In this document: positions 7,178-13,743 of the stretch, piece after piece
Layout of the letters: each line of letters opens with the position of its first letter
How positions within the stretch are numbered: position 1 is the first letter of the stretch
From: JANMEX01 sp031423755
GTDB lineage: Bacteria > Pseudomonadota > Alphaproteobacteria > Rhizobiales > Rhizobiaceae
Assembly (NCBI GenBank): GCA_031423755.1
Contig: JANPGC010000069.1
Coordinates: 1-20,831 of the forward strand
DNA length: 20,831 bases
Direction: 5' to 3'
The notes under the pieces: model-generated
Database searches by the model: none
Told to the model about the DNA's origin: nothing
Seen by the model: the letters and a program-made list of their open reading frames with translations, nothing else
Program-made: the position numbers and the translations under genes

Positions 7178-9523
7178 CTATTTCACTGCCTGCAACGCAT
7201 TCCAAACCGCAAGCGGCGTGGCAGGCATCGTCAGGTTGTTGTTGCCGATGGCGTCCGTGATGGCGTTGATGACGGCTGGCGGCGAACCGATCGCCCCAGC
7301 CTCGCCGCAGCCCTTGATGCCAAGCGGATTGCTCGGCGACGGAGTGACGGTGGTCGAGATTTTATAGGACGGCAGGTCTTGGGCGCGCGGCATGGTGTAA
7401 TCCATGAAGCTCGCCGTCTGCAGTTGGCCGCTCTCGTCATAGTGAGCGCCTTCGAGCATCGCCTGCCCGACACCCTGTGCGATGCCGCCATGCACCTGGC
7501 CTTCGACAATCATCGGATTGATGACATTGCCGAAATCGTCAGAGGCAACGAACTGGATGATCTCGGTCACCCCGGTATCCGGATCGACCTCGACTTCGCA
7601 GATGTAGCAGCCAGCCGGGAACGTGAAGTTTGACGGATCATAAAACGCGCCTTCCTTGAGGCCCGGCTCCATGCCTGCCGGCAGATTGTGCGCGGTATAG
7701 GCAGAAAGCGCCATCTGGAACCACGGCACCTTCTTGTCGGTGCCAGCCACCTTCAATTCGCCATTCTCGATAACGATGTCGCCTTCATCGGCTTCGAGCA
7801 GATGAGCGGCGATTTTCTTCGCCTTGGCCTCGACCTTGTCCAGTGCCTTGACGACAGCAGACATGCCGACCGCGCCGGAGCGAGAGCCATAAGTGCCCAT
7901 GCCCATCTGCACCTTGTCGGTATCGCCGTGAACAACCGTGACATTGGCACCGGGCAGTCCGAAGCGCTCGGAAACCAGCTGGGCGAATGTCGTTTCGTGA
8001 CCTTGGCCATGGCTGTGCGAGCCGGTGAGGATTTCAACCGTGCCGACAGCATTGACCCGTACTTCTGCCGATTCCCAAAGGCCGACACCTGCGCCGAGCG
8101 AACCGACCGCGGCTGATGGCGCAATGCCGCAGCCCTCAATGTAGCAGCTCATGCCGATGCCGCGCAGCTTGCCTTCCTTGGCCGCCTTTGCCTTGCGCTT
8201 GGGGAAGCCCGCATAGTCGGCCGCCTTCATCGCCATGTCGAGCGAGGCCTCAAAATCCCCCGCGTCGTAGCAGAAGATCACTGGCGTCTGGTGCGGGAAG
8301 GTGCGGATGAAGTTCTGGCGGCGCAGTTCCGCCGGGCTGACGCCAAGCTCGCGCGCCGCAGTCTCAATCATGCGCTCGACCGAGTAAGTCGCTTCCGGAC
8401 GTCCCGCGCCACGGTAAGCGTCGACCGGCGCGGTGTTGGTGTAGACGGCCCGCATGTTGCAGTGGATCGCCGGAATATTGTACTGGCCCGACAACAGCGT
8501 TGCATGCAGATAAGTCGGCGTCACCGACGAGAACAGCGACATGTAGGCGCCAAGATTGGCGATTGTGTCGGTCTTGAAGGCAATGATGTTGTTGTCCTTG
8601 TCGAACGCCATCTCCGCATGGGTGACATGGTCGCGGCCATGCGCATCGGTGAGGAAGGCTTCCGTGCGGTCCGAATTCCACTTGACCGGAACACCGGTCT
8701 TCTTCGACGCCCACAGGCAGACGATTTCTTCCGGATAGATGTAGATTTTAGAGCCGAAGCCGCCGCCGACATCCGGCGCGATGACCCGCAGCTTGTTTTC
8801 GGGAGCCACATTGTAGAACGCGCTCATCACCAGACGGGCAAGATGCGGGTTCTGCGATGTCGTCCAGCAGGTATAATGGTCTTCCGCCGCATCATAAACG
8901 CCGAGCGCAGCACGCGGCTCCATGGCGTTCGGCACCAGACGATTGTTGACGATGTCCATCTTGGTGATGTGGGCAGCGCTCGCAAACGCAGCTTCAACTG
9001 CCTTGGCGTCGCCGATCTCCCAGTCGTAAATAAGATTGCCCGCTGCTTCCGGATGGATCTGCGGAACACCGGGCTTCAAGGCGTCAACCGACGCGACAAC
9101 GGCCTTCTTGACCTTGTACGTGATTTCCACGGCCTCGGCGGCATCGCGCGCCTGTTGCTTGGTATCAGCAACCACGACAACAACCGCGTCGCCGACATAG
9201 CGCACAGTATCAACAGCGAGCGGCGACCAAGCGCCCATCTTCATCGGTGTGCCGTCTTTGGAATGGATCATCCAGCCGCAGATGAGATTGCCGATACCGT
9301 CAGATTTCAGTTCCTTGCCGGTCAAAACGCCAATCACGCCCGGCATCGCCATGGCCTTCTTGGTGTCGATCTTGGTGATAGCCGCATGCGCATGCGGCGA
9401 GCGCACGAAATGCGCGTGCTTCATGCCCGGAACCACCATATCGTCAGTGTAGCGGCCCCTGCCGGTGATAAAGCGGCGGTCTTCCTTGCGAAGAACGCTA
9501 GCGCCAATGCCTTCAATACCCAT
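7178..9523 (-). CDS. coxL: molybdenum-binding large subunit, form II CoxL (xanthine oxidase family)
   Basis: A 781-residue catalytic subunit carrying molybdopterin-cytosine dinucleotide. Conserved parts are the MoCo loop VGGGFGSK (252-259), the active-site loop AYRGAGR (369-375), HGQGHETTFAQ (505-515), and the catalytic glutamate in GCGEAGAIG (Glu741). True CO dehydrogenases (form I) have AYxCSFR with the Cu-ligating cysteine. AYRGAGR marks form II, whose substrate is mostly unknown, and the S-L-M gene order here fits form II operons. The start ATG has GAGGAG six bases upstream; part of that site can pair in a small hairpin. It is cytoplasmic, with no signal peptide. No CoxD/E/F-type maturation genes are in the window. 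Confidence 0.93.
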   Translation of the reverse strand: MGIEGIGASVLRKEDRRFITGRGRYTDDMVVPGMKHAHFVRSPHAHAAITKIDTKKAMAMPGVIGVLTGKELKSDGIGNLICGWMIHSKDGTPMKMGAWSPLAVDTVRYVGDAVVVVVADTKQQARDAAEAVEITYKVKKAVVASVDALKPGVPQIHPEAAGNLIYDWEIGDAKAVEAAFASAAHITKMDIVNNRLVPNAMEPRAALGVYDAAEDHYTCWTTSQNPHLARLVMSAFYNVAPENKLRVIAPDVGGGFGSKIYIYPEEIVCLWASKKTGVPVKWNSDRTEAFLTDAHGRDHVTHAEMAFDKDNNIIAFKTDTIANLGAYMSLFSSVTPTYLHATLLSGQYNIPAIHCNMRAVYTNTAPVDAYRGAGRPEATYSVERMIETAARELGVSPAELRRQNFIRTFPHQTPVIFCYDAGDFEASLDMAMKAADYAGFPKRKAKAAKEGKLRGIGMSCYIEGCGIAPSAAVGSLGAGVGLWESAEVRVNAVGTVEILTGSHSHGQGHETTFAQLVSERFGLPGANVTVVHGDTDKVQMGMGTYGSRSGAVGMSAVVKALDKVEAKAKKIAAHLLEADEGDIVIENGELKVAGTDKKVPWFQMALSAYTAHNLPAGMEPGLKEGAFYDPSNFTFPAGCYICEVEVDPDTGVTEIIQFVASDDFGNVINPMIVEGQVHGGIAQGVGQAMLEGAHYDESGQLQTASFMDYTMPRAQDLPSYKISTTVTPSPSNPLGIKGCGEAGAIGSPPAVINAITDAIGNNNLTMPATPLAVWNALQAVK

Positions 9524-9525
9524 TT

Positions 9526-9544
9526 TTTTCTCCTCTAGAGAAAA
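9526..9544 (-). promoter_or_regulatory. small hairpin overlapping the coxL ribosome binding site
   Basis: On the minus strand TTTTCTC pairs with GAGAAAA around a TAGAG loop. The last GAG of the stem is part of the coxL Shine-Dalgarno GAGGAG. The seven-pair stem is mostly A-U, so it is weak. It might tune coxL translation, but chance is also possible. Confidence 0.25.
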
Positions 9545-9613
9545 GCGAATTGCGAAATAGCAGGTGGCAATCGGGGGAGGAATTATTCAACTCGCTACCC
9601 CCTTGTGCGCTCC

Positions 9614-10105
9614 TCACGCCGCCTTCTTCGCCTTGCCCTTGTTCATTTTCTTTGACGCGTCGAGAACAGCTTTGACAATGTTGTGGTAGCCGGTGCAGCG
9701 GCAGATGTTGCCTTCGAGTTCCGCGCGCACTGTCACTTCGTCAAGGCCGCCCGGATGGCGGTTGATAATGTCAACCGAGGCCATGATCATGCCCGGCGTG
9801 CAGAAACCGCATTGCAGTCCGTGGTTTTCATGGAACGCTGTCTGGACGGCATGCAGCGTCGTGCCATCAGCCAAGCCTTCAATTGTTGTCAGCGTCGACC
9901 CGTTCGCCTGCGCGGCAAGCAGTGTGCAGGACTTTACAGCGCGGCCATCCATATGGATCACACACGCGCCGCACTGCGACGTGTCGCAACCGACATGCGT
10001 ACCGGTCAGGCCAAGGTTGTCACGGATAAAATTGACCAGAAGTGTCCGGTCCTCACATTCACCGGAAAGTTTTCGACCATTCACGGTCATTTCAATTTTG
10101 GACAT
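9614..10105 (-). CDS. coxS: 2Fe-2S small subunit of the molybdenum hydroxylase
   Basis: The small subunit holds two 2Fe-2S clusters linking MoCo to FAD. The 163 residues contain the plant-ferredoxin-type set Cys40, Cys45, Cys48 (GCDTSQCGAC) and Cys60, and the second, alpha-helical cluster Cys99, Cys102 (CGFC), Cys135, Cys137 (CRCTGY). All eight ligands are intact. The ATG has GAGGAGG seven bases upstream. The C-terminal tail is lysine-rich (KKMNKGKAKKAA). The gene lies between coxG (40-bp gap) and coxL (90-bp gap), in the same direction. Confidence 0.95.
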   Translation of the reverse strand: MSKIEMTVNGRKLSGECEDRTLLVNFIRDNLGLTGTHVGCDTSQCGACVIHMDGRAVKSCTLLAAQANGSTLTTIEGLADGTTLHAVQTAFHENHGLQCGFCTPGMIMASVDIINRHPGGLDEVTVRAELEGNICRCTGYHNIVKAVLDASKKMNKGKAKKAA

Positions 10106-10145
10106 TCATGTTCCTCCTCAAAAACACAGTCTCGTAATTCTTGTT

Positions 10146-10595
10146 CTATGCGACAGGCGCGCCTGCAAGTTCTGCAAATTTGCCGAAAAACTGGTCTGCC
10201 AATTTCTTTGATGTTGACGCGATGAGGCGCGAGCCCAGCTGTGCAATCTTGCCGCCCACATCTGCGGTGACATCGTAGCTCAATATGGTTCCGCCGCCTT
10301 CTTCGGCAAGATGCACCTTGGCAGAGCCCTTGGCAAAGCCAACAACGCCGCCTTTGCCTTCGCCGGTGATTGTATAGCTTTCCGGAACTATCTTCTCAGA
10401 CAGCGTGACCTCGCCGGAAAAGCGCGCCTTGATCGGCCCGATCTTAAGGACCACCGTCGCTGCAAACGCATCGTCTCCATCCGCCGTGAGCTCTTCACAG
10501 CCGGGAATACATGCCTTCAGCACTTCAGGATCGTTCAACATCGCCCACACACGTTCGCGCGGTGCCGCGATTTCATATTCGCCACTCAGTTCCAA
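10146..10595 (-). CDS. coxG: CoxG-like SRPBCC-domain protein, TTG start
   Basis: A 149-residue protein of the CO dehydrogenase subunit G / SRPBCC family. It opens with the typical ELSGEYEIAAPRERVWAMLNDPEVLKACIPGCEEL, followed by KIGPIKARFSGEV, a GKGGVVGFAKGSA turn and a C-terminal helix ending in DQFFGKFAEL. In Oligotropha, CoxG has been linked to membrane attachment of the hydroxylase; a similar role here is inference. The start is judged to be TTG at 10595, because GGAGGAG stands six bases upstream and the family N-terminus begins at this residue. The open frame runs 48 codons further to 10739 without family likeness. It is the first gene of the cox operon and diverges from the MaoC gene across 183 bp. 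Confidence 0.85.
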   Translation of the reverse strand: MELSGEYEIAAPRERVWAMLNDPEVLKACIPGCEELTADGDDAFAATVVLKIGPIKARFSGEVTLSEKIVPESYTITGEGKGGVVGFAKGSAKVHLAEEGGGTILSYDVTADVGGKIAQLGSRLIASTSKKLADQFFGKFAELAGAPVA

Positions 10596-10778
10596 GCAAA
10601 TCTCCTCCACGTAAGTGAAACGATGAATGCACAAGAGTTTTAGACGGCCAATAGTACTTTCGGTCGTAAGCCCCTCTGTGGCAATAGAGAAACACAAAAT
10701 CTGCAAGGGATTTTCCGGTCTGGACAAACTTTGTGCCATGCGTCATCAGCACCTCATGAGGCAAGCTGCGGGAGCTGC

Positions 10779-11255
10779 ATGAAACCGTCACTGACCCTGG
10801 ACCAACTGCGCGCCGCCGTCGGTACTGAAATCGGCCTGTCCGACTGGCGCGTCGTATCGCAGGACATGATCGACCGCTTTGCCGACGCGACGGACGACCA
10901 TCAGTTCATTCATGTAGACCCGGCAAGAGCAAAAGCCGAAACGCCGTTTGGCGGCACCATTGCGCATGGCTTTCTCACGCTGTCATTGCTATCGACTTTG
11001 GCGTGGGAGTCATTGCCGGGCATCGTCGGCGCGACCATGGGCATCAACTACGGTTTCGACAAGGTGCGGTTCCTGATCCCCGTGAAGACGGGATCGCGCG
11101 TGCGCGCGCGCTTCACGCTGACCCACGCCGACATCCGCAAGTCTGGCCGTGTCTTGAACACCTATGACGTGGCGCTGGAAATCGAAGGCAACATCAGCCC
11201 GGCATTGAAGGCAACCTGGTTGACAATGGCGATGGTGGAGATGGCCGAGACTTAG
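10779..11255 (+). CDS. MaoC-like (R)-enoyl hydratase family protein
   Basis: A 158-residue hot-dog-fold protein. The hydratase-2 motif ATDDHQFIHVDPARA holds the catalytic Asp40 and His45 (Asp-x4-His), followed by TPFGGTIAHGFLTLSL, which matches the overhanging segment of (R)-specific enoyl-CoA hydratases. It probably hydrates enoyl-CoA thioesters, or acts on a related CoA ester such as in PHB or branched-acid metabolism; NodN-like proteins share this fold. ATG 10779 is preferred, with GGAG five bases upstream, over an in-frame ATG at 10731 that lies in the divergent promoter gap. The stop codon overlaps the left edge of a 161-bp palindromic element. Confidence 0.88.
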   Translation: MKPSLTLDQLRAAVGTEIGLSDWRVVSQDMIDRFADATDDHQFIHVDPARAKAETPFGGTIAHGFLTLSLLSTLAWESLPGIVGATMGINYGFDKVRFLIPVKTGSRVRARFTLTHADIRKSGRVLNTYDVALEIEGNISPALKATWLTMAMVEMAET

Positions 11256-11414
11256 AGCGCCGGGCGTTCAAATGGGATCAATTTTCACGCCGGATTTCAG
11301 TGTCCCGGCTAGAAGCGTGACGCGACGCGATGCAGGCATCGCGAGCGGTGCGCGACGACGTCCGGGGCGCGGAAAGACAAGTGAAAATGATTCCATTTGA
11401 ACCCCCGGTGCTCT
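11254..11414. repeat. 161-bp MITE-like palindromic element with ~35-bp inverted ends
   Basis: The left end 11254-11288 (beginning AGAGC, containing GTTCAAATGG and TTTTCAC) is matched by the reverse complement of 11381-11414 with about three mismatches and one indel. The core contains a perfect stem CGCGATGC / GCATCGCG (11326-11333 and 11336-11343), and the sequence between shows further partial pairing, so the whole element can fold on itself. It fills nearly the entire gap between two convergent genes, touching the MaoC stop codon and ending 5 bp before the hydroxylase stop. There is no coding potential and I saw no target-site duplication. It may act as a two-way terminator. Confidence 0.7.
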
Positions 11415-11419
11415 GGAAC

Positions 11420-12220
11420 CTATTCTGCGCTGCGTTCCAAAGTCCGGAACGGCAGTGCGAGAATATCCGGCAATCCGAGCTTTGCAGGATCACGGTACTC
11501 GATAAGCCCGATTTCGACACCCAACTGACCCTTCGCAGGCTCCCGCCGCATTGTGCCGAATATCCGGTCCCAGATCGACAGGAAATTGCCGTAGTTTGAA
11601 TTGGTTTCCACGGGGATCACCGAATGGTGGATACGGTGCATGTCCGGCGTGCAGAACAGCCTACGCAGCGCATGGTCGAGCCGCGCTGGAATGCGGACGT
11701 TTCCATGCGTGTAGACAGCAGCGGCATTGAGCACGGTTTCGTACACAATCACGACCCAAGGGTTGACGCCAAGCGCAGCAACCAGCGCAGCTTTCCAGAG
11801 CAGTGAAAGAATGATCTCCCCCGGGTGAAACCGGATGCCCGTCGAGGCGTCAACATCAAGATCGGTATGGTGCACCTTGTGCAGCCGCCAAAGCAGCGGA
11901 ATGGCATGCGTGGCAACATGCTGTCCGTAGATGGCCAGATCAAGGACGAGGAAGGCGGACAAGCCTTCAAGCCACAGCGGCCAGCCGAGCACGTTGAACA
12001 GGCCCCAGCCATGCGACTGTGCGTAGACAGCAGTCCCATACGCCGCTGCGCCGACCGTCAGCCGCACCGCGATCACATCAAAAATCAAAATGCCAAAATT
12101 CGCCATCCACCGCTCACGGCGTGTCTGCACGCGCGAATGCTGCGGGAACCGCCATTCGGCGACGGCGACAAGCACGAAGACGCTGAGGAAGATGGCAAGG
12201 CGGATGGTTTCGATGGACAT
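11420..12220 (-). CDS. sterol desaturase / fatty acid hydroxylase family membrane protein
   Basis: A 266-residue integral membrane di-iron enzyme. Hydrophobic segments lie at about 5-22, 42-66, 83-100 and 135-160. The histidine boxes are complete: H101-x3-H105 (HVATH), H114-x2-H117-H118 (HKVHH), and H195-x2-H198-H199 (HRIHH), with H132 and H172 as likely further ligands. Family members hydroxylate or desaturate lipids such as sterols, hopanoids, carotenoids or ornithine lipids; the substrate here cannot be told. ATG 12220 is chosen because GGAG lies just upstream and a hydrophobic helix follows directly. The open frame extends 25 codons further. It converges on the MaoC gene and is divergent from the first toxin-antitoxin module. 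Confidence 0.9.
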   Translation of the reverse strand: MSIETIRLAIFLSVFVLVAVAEWRFPQHSRVQTRRERWMANFGILIFDVIAVRLTVGAAAYGTAVYAQSHGWGLFNVLGWPLWLEGLSAFLVLDLAIYGQHVATHAIPLLWRLHKVHHTDLDVDASTGIRFHPGEIILSLLWKAALVAALGVNPWVVIVYETVLNAAAVYTHGNVRIPARLDHALRRLFCTPDMHRIHHSVIPVETNSNYGNFLSIWDRIFGTMRREPAKGQLGVEIGLIEYRDPAKLGLPDILALPFRTLERSAE

Positions 12221-12333
12221 ATGGGCTCCGCAGGACACTTCAAACAAGCCGAAGCCATTTGTTACTCTTAGCATACTTCGCGCGGAGACAGGCAATCACA
12301 AGCAGGTAATAGCTCAAAATCTAGAAGAGCCGC

Positions 12334-12362
12334 TTGAATTTATAGCGTCGATGCTATATAAA
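12334..12362 (+). promoter_or_regulatory. predicted sigma70 promoter of the first toxin-antitoxin module
   Basis: TTGAAT (12334-12339) and TATAAA (12357-12362) are separated by exactly 17 bases, matching the -35/-10 consensus at four and five of six positions. Transcription would begin near 12368-12371, practically at the ATG of 12370. Confidence 0.6.
12341..12358. promoter_or_regulatory. operator-like inverted repeat in the promoter spacer
   Basis: TATAGC (12341-12346) and GCTATA (12353-12358) form a perfect dyad around GTCGAT, between the -35 and -10 boxes. This placement suits autorepression by the module's XRE-type antitoxin. That role is inferred from how such modules usually work. Confidence 0.5.
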
Positions 12363-12408
12363 TGCGTGCATGTAGGCTGTAGAAATTGATGATTCAGCGC
12401 TGAAGGAA

Positions 12409-12717
12409 GTGCGGCTCTTGCCTTACGACCTCAAGGCAGAATTGTTTCGGTGCTTTGAGCCACTTGAAGCTAACGGACCTCACGACTTGCCACCGAAGAT
12501 GGCCAAGAAAATTGATGGGAAGCTATGGGAGTTGCGGGTCAAAGGCGAAACTGGCATCGCACGGGCACTCTATTTTACCGTCCATCCAAGACGCGCAATC
12601 GTAGTTTCAGCATTTGTGAAGAAATCGCAGAAGCTGCCGGAAAGGGAACTTGCAAAGGCGGAAGCGCGCATGAAAGCAAGACTGCAACTAGACATGTGGA
12701 AAGGAGCAAGAAGATGA
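12409..12717 (+). CDS. HigB/Gp49-like (RelE superfamily) toxin, N-terminus disturbed
   Basis: A toxin of the phage Gp49-like HigB family, which generally cleaves mRNA on the ribosome. Family marks are KIDGKLWELRVKG, IARALYFTVHPRRAIVVSAFVKKSQK and the closing ELAKAEARMK helix. The frame starting at GTG 12409 gives 102 residues. Reading upstream in the same frame gives AVEIDDSALKE, which looks like the natural family N-terminus, preceded by TAG (12373-12375) and then ATG (12370-12372). So the usual start appears to have a stop at codon 2. Whether GTG 12409, which has only AAGGA directly against it, rescues a shorter toxin is unclear. The stop overlaps the antitoxin start as ATGA. Confidence 0.75.
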   Translation: MRLLPYDLKAELFRCFEPLEANGPHDLPPKMAKKIDGKLWELRVKGETGIARALYFTVHPRRAIVVSAFVKKSQKLPERELAKAEARMKARLQLDMWKGARR

Positions 12718-12986
12718 AATTCGCTGATCTGCGCAAAGAACTTTTCGCTGACCCGAAATTTGTTGAGGCTTACAATTCTTTGGAGCCTAAATTCGCCGTT
12801 ATCAATGCCTTGATCGCCGCCCGGCGGAAAGCGCGCCTTTCACAAGCCGAGGTCGCCGAGCGCATGGGCACGACCCAGTCGAGCATCGCCCGCATGGAAT
12901 CCGGCAAGGGCAGTGTGACGATCGACTCGATCCAGAAATACGCCAAGGCGACCGGCCAGAAGATCAAGCTGGAATTTGCAGCCTAA
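12714..12986 (+). CDS. XRE-family antitoxin (HigA-like)
   Basis: A 90-residue helix-turn-helix protein that would neutralise the toxin encoded just upstream and repress the pair. The HTH is at about residues 34-64, with LSQAEVAERMGTTQSSIARME as the core, followed by the dimer-side helix TIDSIQKYAKATGQ and a short beta tail KIKLEF. The N-terminal segment FADPKFVEAYNSLEPKFAVI is typical of antitoxins paired with Gp49-like toxins. ATG 12714 overlaps the toxin stop and has AAGGAG seven bases upstream. Its stop TAA shares bases with the stop of the convergent soxG gene. Confidence 0.88.
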   Translation: MKFADLRKELFADPKFVEAYNSLEPKFAVINALIAARRKARLSQAEVAERMGTTQSSIARMESGKGSVTIDSIQKYAKATGQKIKLEFAA

Positions 12987-13534
12987 GCAGCGGAATCCCG
13001 CGCTGCATCGCTCAGATATGTAAACACATAATCCGAGAACGAGCGCCAGCATTCCACCCGGAACGCCTGAGCGCCTGTCCGGTGGATGACGACTTCAGCC
13101 TTGCCCAACAGCGTTCGCGAGACCGCGCCAACCGGGAAGGCCCTGTCCGACAGGTTCTGCGGGCACCCTGCCGACAGCGTCGCTTCGGCATTCCGGCCAG
13201 TGACCAGCACCGCCGTGTTGCGCTGGGAAATGTCCACGGCCGAATGCAGCACTTTGGACTTCGCGCACTCGCCGACAAGGTCCTTGCCGGGCACATCAAG
13301 GACAAGCCACTCATCCGGCCCGAGCCAGAAGGCCGTGCGCGTGCCTTTGGTGGCACTGGTCTTCGGCTTTGTCGGAAGGTCAATGCCGAGCGCCTTGGAC
13401 AATGCGCCCACGGCATCCGCCCGCGCGCGCAGCGACAGGCGCGAGGCATCCGGAGCGGGCGTCACCGAGACGTGGGCCGAACCGGCAGCGCGGCCATCCA
13501 GCGGCTGGCGTGGTTTCAATACAGTATCAGCCAT
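12983..13534 (-). CDS. soxG: sarcosine oxidase gamma subunit
   Basis: This is the gamma subunit of heterotetrameric sarcosine oxidase, a GcvT-like small structural subunit. Its 183 residues include the family segments FWLGPDEWLVLDVPG, VDISQRNTAVLVTG, LSAGCPQNL and the C-terminal VECWRSFSDYVFTYL. It is the last gene of soxB-soxD-soxA-soxG. A 209-bp gap holding RIME-like palindromes separates it from soxA. The start has CAGGAG nine bases upstream. The TAG stop overlaps the antitoxin TAA stop on the other strand (four shared bases, CTAA), so no room is left for a terminator. Confidence 0.9.
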   Translation of the reverse strand: MADTVLKPRQPLDGRAAGSAHVSVTPAPDASRLSLRARADAVGALSKALGIDLPTKPKTSATKGTRTAFWLGPDEWLVLDVPGKDLVGECAKSKVLHSAVDISQRNTAVLVTGRNAEATLSAGCPQNLSDRAFPVGAVSRTLLGKAEVVIHRTGAQAFRVECWRSFSDYVFTYLSDAARDSAA

Positions 13535-13563
13535 GGATTCGGGCTCCTGTCGGCCGGATTTCC

Positions 13564-13701
13564 CCTTCTCCCCATTTCTTCAATGGGGAGAAGGTGGCGC
13601 GAAGCGCCGGATGAGGGGCGAATGATCTGCGAGGTTTGCGGCGAGAGCCCCCCTCATCTGCCTGTCGGCATCTTCTCCCCATTGAAGAAATGGGGAGAAG
13701 A
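13564..13701. repeat. two inverted RIME-like intergenic palindromic units
   Basis: Unit one: CCTTCTCCCCATT (13564-13576) pairs with AATGGGGAGAAGG (13582-13594), then a second small hairpin GGCGC-GAA-GCGCC (13596-13608), then GGATGAGGGG. Unit two is on the opposite strand: TCTTCTCCCCATT (13671-13683) pairs with AATGGGGAGAAGA (13689-13701), and reading the minus strand it is followed by a degenerate GCC-GACA-GGC hairpin and AGATGAGGGG. The two units are inverted copies of one design, which resembles the rhizobial intergenic mosaic element RIME1. They lie between soxA and soxG and could form a large cruciform or attenuate soxG. Confidence 0.75.
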
Positions 13702-13743
13702 CGGCTTATCGCCATTCCTTGGCGCTTGTTACCGGAACGTCGG

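Noticed and set aside
7178..9523. True aerobic CO dehydrogenase large subunit
   Set aside because: The loop is AYRGAGR rather than AYxCSFR, so the copper-binding cysteine is missing.
8291..9538. Open frame of about 415 codons on the + strand opposite coxL
   Set aside because: It is a codon-bias shadow of coxL. It has Arg/His/Val-rich composition, no ribosome site and no recognisable domain.
13564..13701. CRISPR-like repeats
   Set aside because: There are only two palindromic units, in inverted orientation, with no regular spacers.
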